A DNA stretch of 38,986 nt, taken from contig QVQC01000002.1 of the NCBI GenBank assembly GCA_003428585.1, positions 1-38,986 on the forward strand, written 5' to 3'. Below, piece by piece: positions 18,953 to 27,612 of the stretch (positions within the stretch are counted from its first letter, which is position 1; each line of letters starts with the position of its first letter). A program made the translations under genes and the position numbers. Origin of the DNA: Nioella halotolerans (GTDB lineage: Bacteria; Pseudomonadota; Alphaproteobacteria; Rhodobacterales; Rhodobacteraceae). Below the pieces are notes generated by a model. That model was given only the letters and a program-made list of their open reading frames with translations. It ran no database searches and had not been told where the DNA came from.

Positions 18953-19879
18953 CTACCCCGTTGCATGGAACACCTTGCCAAGGGCGGCGGGCGCATTCAA
19001 TGCGGCACGGCTTCGGTCGGAGGACATGATGACCAGAACGATGATGGTCACGACATAGGGCGACATGGACAGGATCTCGACCGGGACATCGACGCCCGCC
19101 GCCTGCAACCGCAATTGCAGCGCCGTGACCCCGCCAAACAGGTAGGCACCCAGCAGCGCGCGCCACGGTTTCCAACTGGCAAAGACGACCAGTGCAAGCG
19201 CGATCCAGCCGGCCCCGGCCGTCATCCCCTCGACCCAGTTCTGCACCCGCACCACCGACAGGAACGCGCCGCCCAGCCCGGCGCAGGCGCCGCCGAACAG
19301 GATCGCCATCAGCCGGATGCGGATCACCTTGTAGCCCAGCGCATGTGCCGCATCGTGGTTTTCGCCGACGGCGCGGATGATCAGCCCGGCGCGGGTATGG
19401 CCCAGCACGTACCAGACCACCGCGACCAGCAGCACCGACAGGTAGATCACCAGCGAATGGCCAAAGAGGATCGGGCCGACGACCGGCAAATCGGACAGCG
19501 CGTCGGGGAAGGGATCGGCCACCGCCGGCGGTGTCAAGCCGGGATAGCCCACCCCCAGCAACGCCGACAGCCCCAGCCCGAACAGCGTCAGCGCAAGTCC
19601 CGTCGCCACCTGGTTGGACAGCAGCAATTGGGTCAGCAGCCCGAAGATCAGTGCCAGCGCCGCGCCGCTGGCCATGCCCGCGAGGAAGCCCAGTGTCGGC
19701 GACCCGGTATCGACGGCGACGACGAAGCCCATGACGGCGCCGGTGATCATCATGCCCTCGACCCCGAGGTTGAGAACGCCGGTCTTTTCGACCACCAGTT
19801 CGCCGACCGCGGCCAGCAGCACCGGGGTGGAGACGGTGACCAGCGCCACGATCAGCGTGATCGGATCAATTCCGAACAT
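18953..19879 (-). CDS. ABC transporter permease (BMP/nucleoside type), second subunit
   Basis: The product is 308 aa and strongly hydrophobic. The motif LLAAVGELVVEKTGVLNLGVEGMM (in two parts) is the conserved cytoplasmic coupling-region signature of YufQ/NupQ-like permeases that work with BMP proteins; RAVGENHDAAHALG is the EAA-like loop that contacts the ATPase. Start and upstream stop overlap (ATGA, 19879-19881), so it is coupled to the first permease. Confidence 0.92.
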   Translation of the reverse strand: MFGIDPITLIVALVTVSTPVLLAAVGELVVEKTGVLNLGVEGMMITGAVMGFVVAVDTGSPTLGFLAGMASGAALALIFGLLTQLLLSNQVATGLALTLFGLGLSALLGVGYPGLTPPAVADPFPDALSDLPVVGPILFGHSLVIYLSVLLVAVVWYVLGHTRAGLIIRAVGENHDAAHALGYKVIRIRLMAILFGGACAGLGGAFLSVVRVQNWVEGMTAGAGWIALALVVFASWKPWRALLGAYLFGGVTALQLRLQAAGVDVPVEILSMSPYVVTIIVLVIMSSDRSRAALNAPAALGKVFHATG

Positions 19880-20964
19880 CAGGCGACCCCCTCTGTGTTG
19901 ATGCGGATGCGGTAGTTGGACAGCACATCGACCGCCAGCAGGAAGAACAGGAGCATCCCCTGGAAGGCCTGGATCGCCGGGGCGGGAATCTGCAACATCA
20001 TCTGCGCCAGTTCGCCGCCGATATAGGTCAGTGCCATCAACAGCCCCGCAAGCAGGATGCCGATGGGATGCAGCCGGCCAAGAAAGGCGACGATGATCGC
20101 GGTGAACCCGTAGCCGACGTTGAAGTCGATGCTGATCTGCCCGGCCGGGCCGGTGACCTCGAAAAGCCCCGCCAGCCCGGCCAGCGCGCCGGATGTGCCA
20201 AGGCACAGCACGATCAGCCGGCTGGGGTTCACGCCGGCGAAACGCGCGGCGCGCGGGGCCTGCCCGGCCAGCTTGATCTGGTAGCCCAGAAGGTGCTTGT
20301 TGAGCAACACATAGGCCATGATCACGGCGATGAAGGCCGTCACCACGCCCCAGTGCATGCCAGTATTGGCGATCAGTTCGGGGTTGTCCATGGCGTCAAG
20401 CCGGTTCAACTGCCGCGAGCCGGGAAAGCCGCGCCCCTCGGGATTGCGCAAGAGGCCGGTCGCGGCGGAGGCCAGCAGTTTCTCGGCGACATAGACCAGC
20501 AGCAGCGAGACGAGGATTTCATTGGTGCGAAACCGCGTCTTAAGGATCGCCGGGATCATCGCCCAGGCCCAGCCGCCAAGGGCGCCCGCGATGACCATGC
20601 CGGGAAAGATCAGCGGGCTTTCGGACGGATAAAGCGCCAGCCCGAACGCCGCCCCCGCCAGCGCGCCCATGATATACTGCCCCTCGGCGCCGATATTCCA
20701 CACCCCGGCCCGAAAGCCGAGCGACAGGCCAATGGCAATCAGGATCAGCGGCCCCGCCTTCACAAGGATCTGCGGGCGCGCGTAGCTGGCGAATTGCGTG
20801 TTGAACAGCGGATCCCAGAAGATGATGCGGATGGCCTCGACCGGACTCTTGCCGAGGGCAGCGAACATCAGCCCGCCGGCGATCATCGTCAGGACAACCG
20901 CCAGAACCGGGGTGGCCATCGTCCAGCCGCGCGAGGGCGCAGGCCGTTTTTCAAGCCTCAGCAT
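19879..20964 (-). CDS. ABC transporter permease (BMP/nucleoside type), first subunit
   Basis: The product is 361 aa with about 8-10 membrane segments. It resembles YufP/NupP: GLSLGFRAGVWNIGAEGQYIMGAL is the permease signature, and LAGQAPRAARFAGVNPSRLI is the loop expected to meet the ATPase. It starts 14 nt inside the end of the ATPase gene. Further in-frame start codons upstream are ignored because they fall deep inside that gene. Confidence 0.92.
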   Translation of the reverse strand: MLRLEKRPAPSRGWTMATPVLAVVLTMIAGGLMFAALGKSPVEAIRIIFWDPLFNTQFASYARPQILVKAGPLILIAIGLSLGFRAGVWNIGAEGQYIMGALAGAAFGLALYPSESPLIFPGMVIAGALGGWAWAMIPAILKTRFRTNEILVSLLLVYVAEKLLASAATGLLRNPEGRGFPGSRQLNRLDAMDNPELIANTGMHWGVVTAFIAVIMAYVLLNKHLLGYQIKLAGQAPRAARFAGVNPSRLIVLCLGTSGALAGLAGLFEVTGPAGQISIDFNVGYGFTAIIVAFLGRLHPIGILLAGLLMALTYIGGELAQMMLQIPAPAIQAFQGMLLFFLLAVDVLSNYRIRINTEGVA

Positions 20965-22492
20965 GGAGCGCTTCCTTGTCCGGTTCGTGCATGTCGTGCG
21001 CGCCACCCAGCATCAGGCCGATGGTTTCCATCGTCAGCCCGCCCGTGGCCCGCACGTTGGACAGGCGGCCCTCGTTCAAGGCGGTGAAGCTGTCGGCGAC
21101 TTCAAGCAATTCGTCGAGGTCCTGGCTGATGACGATCACGCCCGCGCCGTTCTGCGCCAGATCGAGGATCGCCTGCCGGATCGCGGCGGCGGCCGACGCA
21201 TCGACGCCCCAGGTCGGCTGGTTCACGACCAGCACCTTGGGGTCCTGCATGATCTCGCGCCCGATGACGAATTTCTGCAGGTTGCCGCCCGACAGCGCCC
21301 GCGCCGCGTTGTCGGGGCCGGGGGTGCGCACGTCATAGGTTTCGATGACCTCGGTGGCGAAGGCCCGCGTGGCCTGCCAGTCGATGAAGCCCGACCGGTC
21401 CAGACCCTTGCGCATCCGTGCCGTCAGCAGGGCGTTTTCCACAAGGCTCATGTCCGGCGCGGCGGCATGGCCCAGCCGTTCCTCCGGCGCGCACAGCAGG
21501 CCAAGCGCGCGGCGCGCATTGGGGCCCATGTTGCCGATCGGCTCATGGTTCAGCGTGACCGATCCGGGCGCGGTCGGCGTTTCGCCCGAAAGTGCCGCAA
21601 GCAGTTCGTCCTGACCGTTGCCCGCGACCCCGCCGATGCCCAGCACCTCGCCGGCATGCAGCTCGATCCCGATATGGCGCAGCGGCGTGCCAAAGGGGGT
21701 AGCGGGGTCCACCGACAGGCCGGAAACCTTGAGCACGACCTTGCCCATCTCGGCGCTGTCGCGCGCCGGCGCGGCCAGCGACTTGCCCACCATCATCTCC
21801 GCCATCTCGGCGGCGGACGTTTCCCGCGGGTCGCAGTTGCCCACCACCTTGCCCAGCCGCAGGATCGTCGCTTCGTCGCAGAGCGCGCGGATTTCTTCCA
21901 GCTTGTGCGAGATGTAGAGGATCGAGGTGCCCTCGTCGCGCAGCGTCCGGAGGGTGCGAAACAGGATTTCCACCTCTTGCGGGGTCAGCACGGAGGTGGG
22001 TTCGTCCATCACCAGAAGCTTGGGATCCTGCAACAGGCAGCGCACGATTTCGACCCGCTGGCGTTCCCCGGCGCTGAGATCCCCCACCAACCGGAAGGGA
22101 TCGAGTGGCAGGCCATAGGCCTCGCTGACATCGGTGATCCGCTTGGCGAGATCGCGCTGCCGGGGCGGGTTTTCCATCCCGAGAGAGATGTTCTCGGCCA
22201 CGTTCAGCGCCTCGAAGAGCGAGAAGTGCTGAAACACCATCGCCACGCCCAAGGCCCGCGCCGCGCGCGGTTCGGCCGGCGCGTATGGCGCGCCGTTCAT
22301 CGCCATGCTGCCGCTGTCGGGGCGCACGAGGCCGTAGATCATCTTGACCAGTGTCGATTTTCCGGCGCCGTTCTCCCCTAGAAGGGCATGAACCTCGCCG
22401 GGCTGGATCGCGAAGCTGACATCGTCGTTTGCGACGACGCCGGGATAGGCCTTGGTGATGCCGTCGATGGACAAAAGCGCAGGTCCGCTCAT
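20951..22492 (-). CDS. ABC transporter ATP-binding protein, tandem NBD (BMP/nucleoside type)
   Basis: The product is 513 aa with two ATPase halves. First half: Walker A LLGENGAGKSTLVK, signature LSAGERQRVEIVR, Walker B LLVMDEPTSVL. Second half: a degenerate Walker A (IGGVAGNGQDELLAAL), signature LSGGNLQKFVIGRE, and a Walker B with Asn-Gln in place of Asp-Glu (VLVVNQPTWGVD). The degenerate second site is typical of the RbsA/YufO type. It is 24 nt after xdhC, tying purine oxidation to import. Confidence 0.93.
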   Translation of the reverse strand: MSGPALLSIDGITKAYPGVVANDDVSFAIQPGEVHALLGENGAGKSTLVKMIYGLVRPDSGSMAMNGAPYAPAEPRAARALGVAMVFQHFSLFEALNVAENISLGMENPPRQRDLAKRITDVSEAYGLPLDPFRLVGDLSAGERQRVEIVRCLLQDPKLLVMDEPTSVLTPQEVEILFRTLRTLRDEGTSILYISHKLEEIRALCDEATILRLGKVVGNCDPRETSAAEMAEMMVGKSLAAPARDSAEMGKVVLKVSGLSVDPATPFGTPLRHIGIELHAGEVLGIGGVAGNGQDELLAALSGETPTAPGSVTLNHEPIGNMGPNARRALGLLCAPEERLGHAAAPDMSLVENALLTARMRKGLDRSGFIDWQATRAFATEVIETYDVRTPGPDNAARALSGGNLQKFVIGREIMQDPKVLVVNQPTWGVDASAAAAIRQAILDLAQNGAGVIVISQDLDELLEVADSFTALNEGRLSNVRATGGLTMETIGLMLGGAHDMHEPDKEALHAEA

Positions 22493-22516
22493 GTCTTGGT
22501 TCCCTGGCTGGTCATG

Positions 22517-23485
22517 TCATCCCCCTGATTGCCGCGATTGCGTGCGGTCCGGTTCTTTTTGCGGCATTGCCCGCGCAACCTCTTTCAATAGGCCGGCGGC
22601 AACGCCCACGGCAATGGCCTGCGGGTGCTTGCCCAGCCGCGTGTCGCCTATCGGGCAGGCAATGCGTGAAATTTGTGCGTCATGGTGCCCAAGCTGCCGC
22701 AGCCGGGTGCGGAAGCGCGCCCACTTGGTGGCCGAGCCGATGAGGCCGCAACCGGCAAAGCCGTGGGCAAGCGCCGCATGGCAAAGCGCAAGGTCGATCT
22801 CGTGGCTGTAGGTCAGGATCAGGTGGCGCGCGTCCTGCGGGGCAAGGCGCATGGCGGCTTGCATGTCGGGGGCGGGCAGGGCGGTGACGCCCTCTTGGAT
22901 CGTGTCGGGGAAGCGGTCCGGCGCGCTGTCGACCCATGTGATGGCGAAATCCGGCAGCGGGGCCAGCGTGGCCACGATGGCGCGCCCCACATGCCCCGCC
23001 CCCCAGATCCAGAGCGGCGCGGCGGCGCGCCCGACCGGTTCCACGAACCAGCCCTCGACGATGGCGGGGCGCAGCGGCCGGTGCCCGGCCCGCGCGGCCT
23101 TGAGCGTTGCCGCCAGCTTCAGCGGCATGTCCCCGGTGGTGCCGGGCAGGGCGCGCGCATGGGTCGCGCCGGTCACGCGATCAAGGCGGTCGGTATCCCA
23201 GACCTCGGTCAAAAGCTGGACCGCCCCGCCGCAGCACTGGCCAAGGCCGGGGCCGAGCGGCACCTTGTCGAACCGGTCGCCGCGGGCAAGCGCCGCCCGC
23301 GCCCGCGCCACAGCCTGATATTCCAGCGCACCGCCGCCGATGGTGCCCGATTGCCCGCAAGCCCAGACCAGCATCGCCGCGCCCGCCTCGCGCGGGACGG
23401 ACCCGGCCGTGGCCGCCACGACGACGCGCGCCACGGGGCCGTGGGCGCGGATCGCCGCGCGCAGGGTATCGGGGCAGAGGCTCAT
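22517..23485 (-). CDS. xdhC: Xanthine dehydrogenase accessory protein XdhC
   Basis: The product is 322 aa. XdhC binds molybdenum cofactor, helps its sulfuration and inserts it into XdhB. The N-terminal domain carries VVVAATAGSVPREAGAAMLV, GTIGGGALEYQAVA and the Cys pair in GLGQCCGGAVQLL. The C-terminal Rossmann domain has WIWGAGHVGRAIV and GLIGSATKWARFRTRL. It overlaps xdhB by 4 nt (ATGA, 23482-23485). Confidence 0.94.
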   Translation of the reverse strand: MSLCPDTLRAAIRAHGPVARVVVAATAGSVPREAGAAMLVWACGQSGTIGGGALEYQAVARARAALARGDRFDKVPLGPGLGQCCGGAVQLLTEVWDTDRLDRVTGATHARALPGTTGDMPLKLAATLKAARAGHRPLRPAIVEGWFVEPVGRAAAPLWIWGAGHVGRAIVATLAPLPDFAITWVDSAPDRFPDTIQEGVTALPAPDMQAAMRLAPQDARHLILTYSHEIDLALCHAALAHGFAGCGLIGSATKWARFRTRLRQLGHHDAQISRIACPIGDTRLGKHPQAIAVGVAAGLLKEVARAMPQKEPDRTQSRQSGG

Positions 23486-25911
23486 CCCCGCGCCCTCTTC
23501 ACCGCCGCCAGCACCGCCTCGGCCGTGGCCGGCGCTTGCAGGTCCGGGTAATGCGGCCCGCAGGCGGCGACGGCCTCGGCCAGCGCGGAGAACACGCTGA
23601 CGCCCAGCATCAGAGGCGGCTCCCCCACCGCCTTGGAGCGGTAGATCGTGTCGGCCGGGTTCGGCGCGTCCCAGAGCGCCACGTTGAACACGTCCGGCCG
23701 GTCGGAACAGGCCGGGATCTTGTAGGTGGAAGGCGCGTGCGTGCGCAGCCGGCCGCGATCGTCCCAGACGAGTTCTTCCGTCGTCAGCCAGCCCGCGCCC
23801 TGCACGAAACCGCCCTCGATCTGGCCGATATCGAGCGCAGGGTTCAGGCTGGCCCCGCAATCGTGCAGGATATCGGTGCGCAGGATCCGGTTCTCGCCGG
23901 TCAGCGTGTCGATCACTACCTCGGAGCAGGCCGCGCCTTGTGCGAAGTAGAAGAACGGCCGCCCGCGCCCGGCGATACGATCCCATTCGATGTCCGGCGT
24001 CTTGTAAAACCCCGTTGCGCTCAGGCTGATACGTGCCTGGTAGGCGCGCGCGACCGCCTTGGCAAAGGGGATCGCCTCCGCGCCCACATGCACATGCCCC
24101 TCGGCAAAGCGGATCTCCGCCGGGTCGGCCTGGTGTTCCTCCGCCAGCAGCGCCGCGATCCGGTCGCGGATCGTGTCGCAGGCGGCCTTGACGGCCATCC
24201 CGTTCAGGTCCGACCCGGAAGAGGCCGCGGTGGCCGAGGTGTTGGGCACCTTGCCGGTATCGGTCGCGGTGATCCTGACCATTTCGGGCGCCACGCCGAA
24301 GCGGCTCGCCGCCACCTGCGCGACCTTCTGGAACAGGCCCTGTCCCATCTCGGTGCCGCCGTGGTTCATGTGGATGGAGCCGTCCTGGTAGACATGCACC
24401 AGCGCGCCGGCCTGGTTGAGATGGGTGAGCGTGAAGGAAATGCCGAACTTCACCGGCGTCATCGCGATACCGCGCTTCAGCACCGGCTGGCGCCCGTTCC
24501 ACTCGGCAATCGCGGCGCGGCGGGCGGCGTAGTGGCAGCGTTCGGCCAGCGCCTCGGTCATCCCGTTCAGGATGAAATCGCGCACCTCCATGTGGTAGGG
24601 CGTCGTCTGCGGCCCCGCCTCCACCGCTTCCGGCGAATGCGCCCCGGCAAAGCGCGTGGCCGTCCCGGTGCCCGAGCTGATCCTGTGCCCGGCCCCTGCC
24701 GTCTTCTTGGTGGTAATACTCTCCGGGGTGTGTGGGGGGGCAGACGGCCCCCCCCCTTTCTCCACCTTCGCATCGGCATAGTAATTCGCCCGCCGCACCG
24801 CCAGCGGATCCAGTCCCAGCGTGTGGGCGACATGGTCCATCACCCGCTCGATCCCCAGAAGGCCCTGCGGCCCGCCGAAGCCGCGAAACGCGGTGGCGCT
24901 TTGGGTGTGGGTGCGCAGCCGGTGCGAGGTGATGCGCGCCGCTGGCAGGTGATAGGCGTTGTCGGCATGCAGCATGGCGCGGTCGGCCACGGGCAGGGAC
25001 AGGTCCATCGCCCAGCCGCAGCGGGTCATTTGCACGAAGTCGACGCCGGTCAGTCGCCCATCGGCATCCACCCCGGCGCGGTAGTCGATGCGGAAATCGT
25101 GCCGCTTGCCGGTGATCATCATGTCGTCGTCGCGGTCGTAGCGCATTTTTGCCGGTCGCCCGGTCCGGTCGGCCACGAGTGCGCAGGCAATGGCCAGGTG
25201 GTTGCCTTGGCTTTCCTTGCCGCCGAAGCCGCCGCCCATGCGGCGCACCTCCACCCGGACCGCGTGCATCGGCCGGGCCAGTGCATCGGCCACCTTGTGC
25301 TGGATCTCCGTCGGGTGCTGCGAGGAGACATGCACCACCATGTCGCCGCCTTCCTGCGGCAGGGCGAGCGCGGCCTGCCCTTCAAGGTAGAAATGCTCCT
25401 GCCCGCCGATCTCGATGCGGCCGTCGATGACATGGTCGGCGCGGGCCAGCGCCGCCTCCACGTCTCCCTTTTCATAGATGCGCGGCCCGTCCTCGAAACG
25501 ACTGTCGGCGGCGAGCGCGTCGTCGATGGTCAGGATCGGCTGCCATTCCTCGTAGGTCACCTGTGCCAGGCGCGCGGCCTTTCGCGCGGCAAGGTGGCTG
25601 GTCGCCGCAACAAGGAACAGCGGCATGCCAAGGTAGTGGACGGTTCCATCTGACAACAGCGGCTCATCATGCGCGGAGGGCGAGCAATCGGGGACAGGGT
25701 CCAGGTCCGTCCCCGCGATCACCGTGACCACGCCGGGGGCCGTGCGCACGGCCGAAAGGTCCATCGACGTGATCCGGCCATGGGCGATCTCGGAAAGGCC
25801 GAAGGCAAGGTGCAGGCAGTTGCCGGGCACCGGGATGTCATCGACATAGCGCGCCTGCCCGGTCACGTGCAGGCGGGCCGCGTCATGGGGCAGGGGCTTG
25901 TGCACGCTCAT
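23482..25911 (-). CDS. xdhB: Xanthine dehydrogenase, molybdopterin-binding subunit
   Basis: The product is 809 aa. It oxidises hypoxanthine/xanthine at the molybdenum centre. Family blocks visible include [22 protein letters not shown] (in parts), [16 protein letters not shown] [21 protein letters not shown], and [18 protein letters not shown]. The segment [16 protein letters not shown] also fits. Residues ~378-432 are a low-complexity Pro/Gly/Thr stretch absent from the usual family layout, inserted between RRANYYADA and TPYHMEV; it is encoded by a DNA hairpin of G and C runs (24734-24756). The reading frame stays open through it. It overlaps xdhA and xdhC by 4 nt each. Confidence 0.93.
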   Translation of the reverse strand: MSVHKPLPHDAARLHVTGQARYVDDIPVPGNCLHLAFGLSEIAHGRITSMDLSAVRTAPGVVTVIAGTDLDPVPDCSPSAHDEPLLSDGTVHYLGMPLFLVAATSHLAARKAARLAQVTYEEWQPILTIDDALAADSRFEDGPRIYEKGDVEAALARADHVIDGRIEIGGQEHFYLEGQAALALPQEGGDMVVHVSSQHPTEIQHKVADALARPMHAVRVEVRRMGGGFGGKESQGNHLAIACALVADRTGRPAKMRYDRDDDMMITGKRHDFRIDYRAGVDADGRLTGVDFVQMTRCGWAMDLSLPVADRAMLHADNAYHLPAARITSHRLRTHTQSATAFRGFGGPQGLLGIERVMDHVAHTLGLDPLAVRRANYYADAKVEKGGGPSAPPHTPESITTKKTAGAGHRISSGTGTATRFAGAHSPEAVEAGPQTTPYHMEVRDFILNGMTEALAERCHYAARRAAIAEWNGRQPVLKRGIAMTPVKFGISFTLTHLNQAGALVHVYQDGSIHMNHGGTEMGQGLFQKVAQVAASRFGVAPEMVRITATDTGKVPNTSATAASSGSDLNGMAVKAACDTIRDRIAALLAEEHQADPAEIRFAEGHVHVGAEAIPFAKAVARAYQARISLSATGFYKTPDIEWDRIAGRGRPFFYFAQGAACSEVVIDTLTGENRILRTDILHDCGASLNPALDIGQIEGGFVQGAGWLTTEELVWDDRGRLRTHAPSTYKIPACSDRPDVFNVALWDAPNPADTIYRSKAVGEPPLMLGVSVFSALAEAVAACGPHYPDLQAPATAEAVLAAVKRARG
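24660..24776 (-). repeat. Probable small palindromic element inserted in-frame in xdhB
   Basis: Inside xdhB, a run of seven G (24734-24740) and nine C (24748-24756) flank a 7-nt loop, forming a strong hairpin. On the coding strand this is followed by CCCCGGAGAGTATTACCACC and AAGAAGAC. From memory this arrangement resembles palindromic repeats common between genes in Rhodobacteraceae; that match was not searched. The outer borders are approximate. The encoded residues are low-complexity and lie where family members have a short loop. Confidence 0.5.
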
Positions 25912-27287
25912 GGGTTGACCTCCAGCACGTTGGCGGCGACGCCCTGATCCTCGTGGAAATAGCGCAACAGCATGTTTGCGGCGGTCTCCAGCCGGTAGGC
26001 GGCAGAGGCGCGCATGTCCGATAGCGGCGTGAAATCCTGCGAATAGGCGGCCATCGCGGCGCGCACGCTCGCCTCGGTCCAGGGCTGGCCGACCAGCGCG
26101 GCCTCAACATGCGTGGCGCGTTTCGGGATGCCTGCCATGCCGCCATAGGCCAGCCGCGCGGCCGTCACGGTGCCACCCTCCACGGTCACCGAGAGGCAGC
26201 CGCAGATGGCGGAAATATCCTGGTCGAAACGCTTGGACAGCTTGTAGCAGCGCAGCCGGTCGGGCTGGTCGGGGATGGTGATGGCTTCGACGAATTCGCC
26301 CGGGGCGCGGTCCTGCTTGCCGTAGTCGAGGAAGAACGCCTCCAGCGGGATCGTGCGGCGCGCGTCGCCCTTGCGCAGGTGCAATTGCGCATCCAGCGCG
26401 ATCAGCGCAGGCGGGCTGTCCCCGATGGGCGAGCCATTGGCGATGTTACCGCCGATGGTGGCGGCGTTCCTGACCTGCACGGAGGCGAAACGCCGCAGAA
26501 GCTCCGCGAAGGATGGATGCCTTTCGGCCATCACCGGCAAGAGGTCGGTAAATGTGACCATGGCACCGAGGCGGAGGCCCCCGGGCGTGTCCTCGATCCC
26601 TTGCAGGTCGGCGCACTGGTTCAGGAAGGCCATCGGCGCAAGGTCGCGCAGCGCCTTGGTCACCCACAGGCCCACATCGGTCGCCCCGGCGATCAGCGTC
26701 GCATCGGGATTGTCGGCATACCACGCGGCAAGGGTGTCGGCGGTTTGCGGGGCAATGGGCATTCTGGCGGTCTGCAACGCGGCCACCGCGTCGCGGTCGG
26801 TTTGCATCCAGTCCGGCACCGGGTGCGCGGCGGCGGCCTCGGCGGCGCGGATAATGGGCGCATAGCCGGTGCAACGGCACAGGTTGCCGGCCAGCACATC
26901 GTCGAACGCGGTGTCGCCATTGGTGTGCGCGGCGGCCATCGAGGCGATGAAGCCCGGCGTGCAGAAGCCGCATTGCGATCCGTGGTGGTCCACCATCGCC
27001 GCCTGCACCGGGTGCATCTCGCCGCCGGGGCCGGAAATGCCCTCGACCGTGCGCACCGCCTTGCCGTGCAGGTGCGGCAGGAACTGGATACAGCCGTTGA
27101 CGGCCTTTGATCCGTCCGCGTCAGTGACGATCACCGTGCAGGCGCCGCAATCGCCCTCGTTGCAGCCTTCCTTGGTGCCGGTCAGGCCGCGATCCTCGCG
27201 CAGCCAATCCAAAAGGGTCCGCGTCGCCGGCTGGTCCGAGACCCGCACCGGCGCGCCATTGAGGAGGAAACTCACCTCGTCGGTCAT
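25908..27287 (-). CDS. xdhA: Xanthine dehydrogenase, FeS/FAD small subunit
   Basis: The product is 459 aa. It passes electrons from the molybdenum subunit to NAD. The first [2Fe-2S] cluster ligands are in [13 protein letters not shown] (C42, C47, C50) and a later NGC; the second cluster has QCGFCTPGF and LCRCTGY. The FAD domain follows with [13 protein letters not shown] and [18 protein letters not shown]. It is the first gene of the eight-gene minus-strand unit. No strong Shine-Dalgarno is seen before the ATG. Confidence 0.95.
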   Translation of the reverse strand: MTDEVSFLLNGAPVRVSDQPATRTLLDWLREDRGLTGTKEGCNEGDCGACTVIVTDADGSKAVNGCIQFLPHLHGKAVRTVEGISGPGGEMHPVQAAMVDHHGSQCGFCTPGFIASMAAAHTNGDTAFDDVLAGNLCRCTGYAPIIRAAEAAAAHPVPDWMQTDRDAVAALQTARMPIAPQTADTLAAWYADNPDATLIAGATDVGLWVTKALRDLAPMAFLNQCADLQGIEDTPGGLRLGAMVTFTDLLPVMAERHPSFAELLRRFASVQVRNAATIGGNIANGSPIGDSPPALIALDAQLHLRKGDARRTIPLEAFFLDYGKQDRAPGEFVEAITIPDQPDRLRCYKLSKRFDQDISAICGCLSVTVEGGTVTAARLAYGGMAGIPKRATHVEAALVGQPWTEASVRAAMAAYSQDFTPLSDMRASAAYRLETAANMLLRYFHEDQGVAANVLEVNP

Positions 27288-27612
27288 TCAGAATCTCGTG
27301 TCGCGGTCTGGTCGGGGGGACGTTGCCCCCTGTTGCGCTGGCCCGATGCGACGTAAAGCCTTGGCGCCTATCCCTGTGGCGCACAGGAAAGCGATTTTTC
27401 CGCCTTGTGGCAAGGCGCCACGGGCGCGGGAAGGCGAAAGGACCTTCAGGCAATGCGGGAAAATGGACAATATTTGATCTTTCTGCATGAAAGCATGGCC
27501 GCCTGGCAAGACCGGCACGGCGGTTCGCGTCGGGGATGCCAACCTGAAATTGACGCCGGATTCTGCCCCGGCCCAATTCCCTCCGGTCGCGTCGCGGTCT
27601 AGACTGCGGGAC
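27288..27612. promoter_or_regulatory. Divergent xdhA-dnaE intergenic region
   Basis: This 325-bp gap separates the start codons of two divergent genes, so promoters for both must lie here or further upstream. A TTGACG at 27550-27555 is a possible -35 for dnaE, but no good -10 follows at the right distance. A 7-bp-arm palindrome (27401-27417, arms CGCCTTG/CAAGGCG) could be an operator for the xdh side. A short G/C stem is at 27314-27330. No gene was recognised here. Confidence 0.4.

Noticed and set aside
23107..25653. A plus-strand open frame of 848 codons
   Set aside because: It is antisense to xdhC and xdhB, whose cofactor motifs are intact; its translation is Arg/Pro/Gly-rich without motifs.
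27401..27417. Short palindrome in the xdhA-dnaE gap as a definite operator
   Set aside because: Arms of only 7 bp in GC-rich DNA are expected by chance, and no second copy was found nearby; mentioned only as a possibility.
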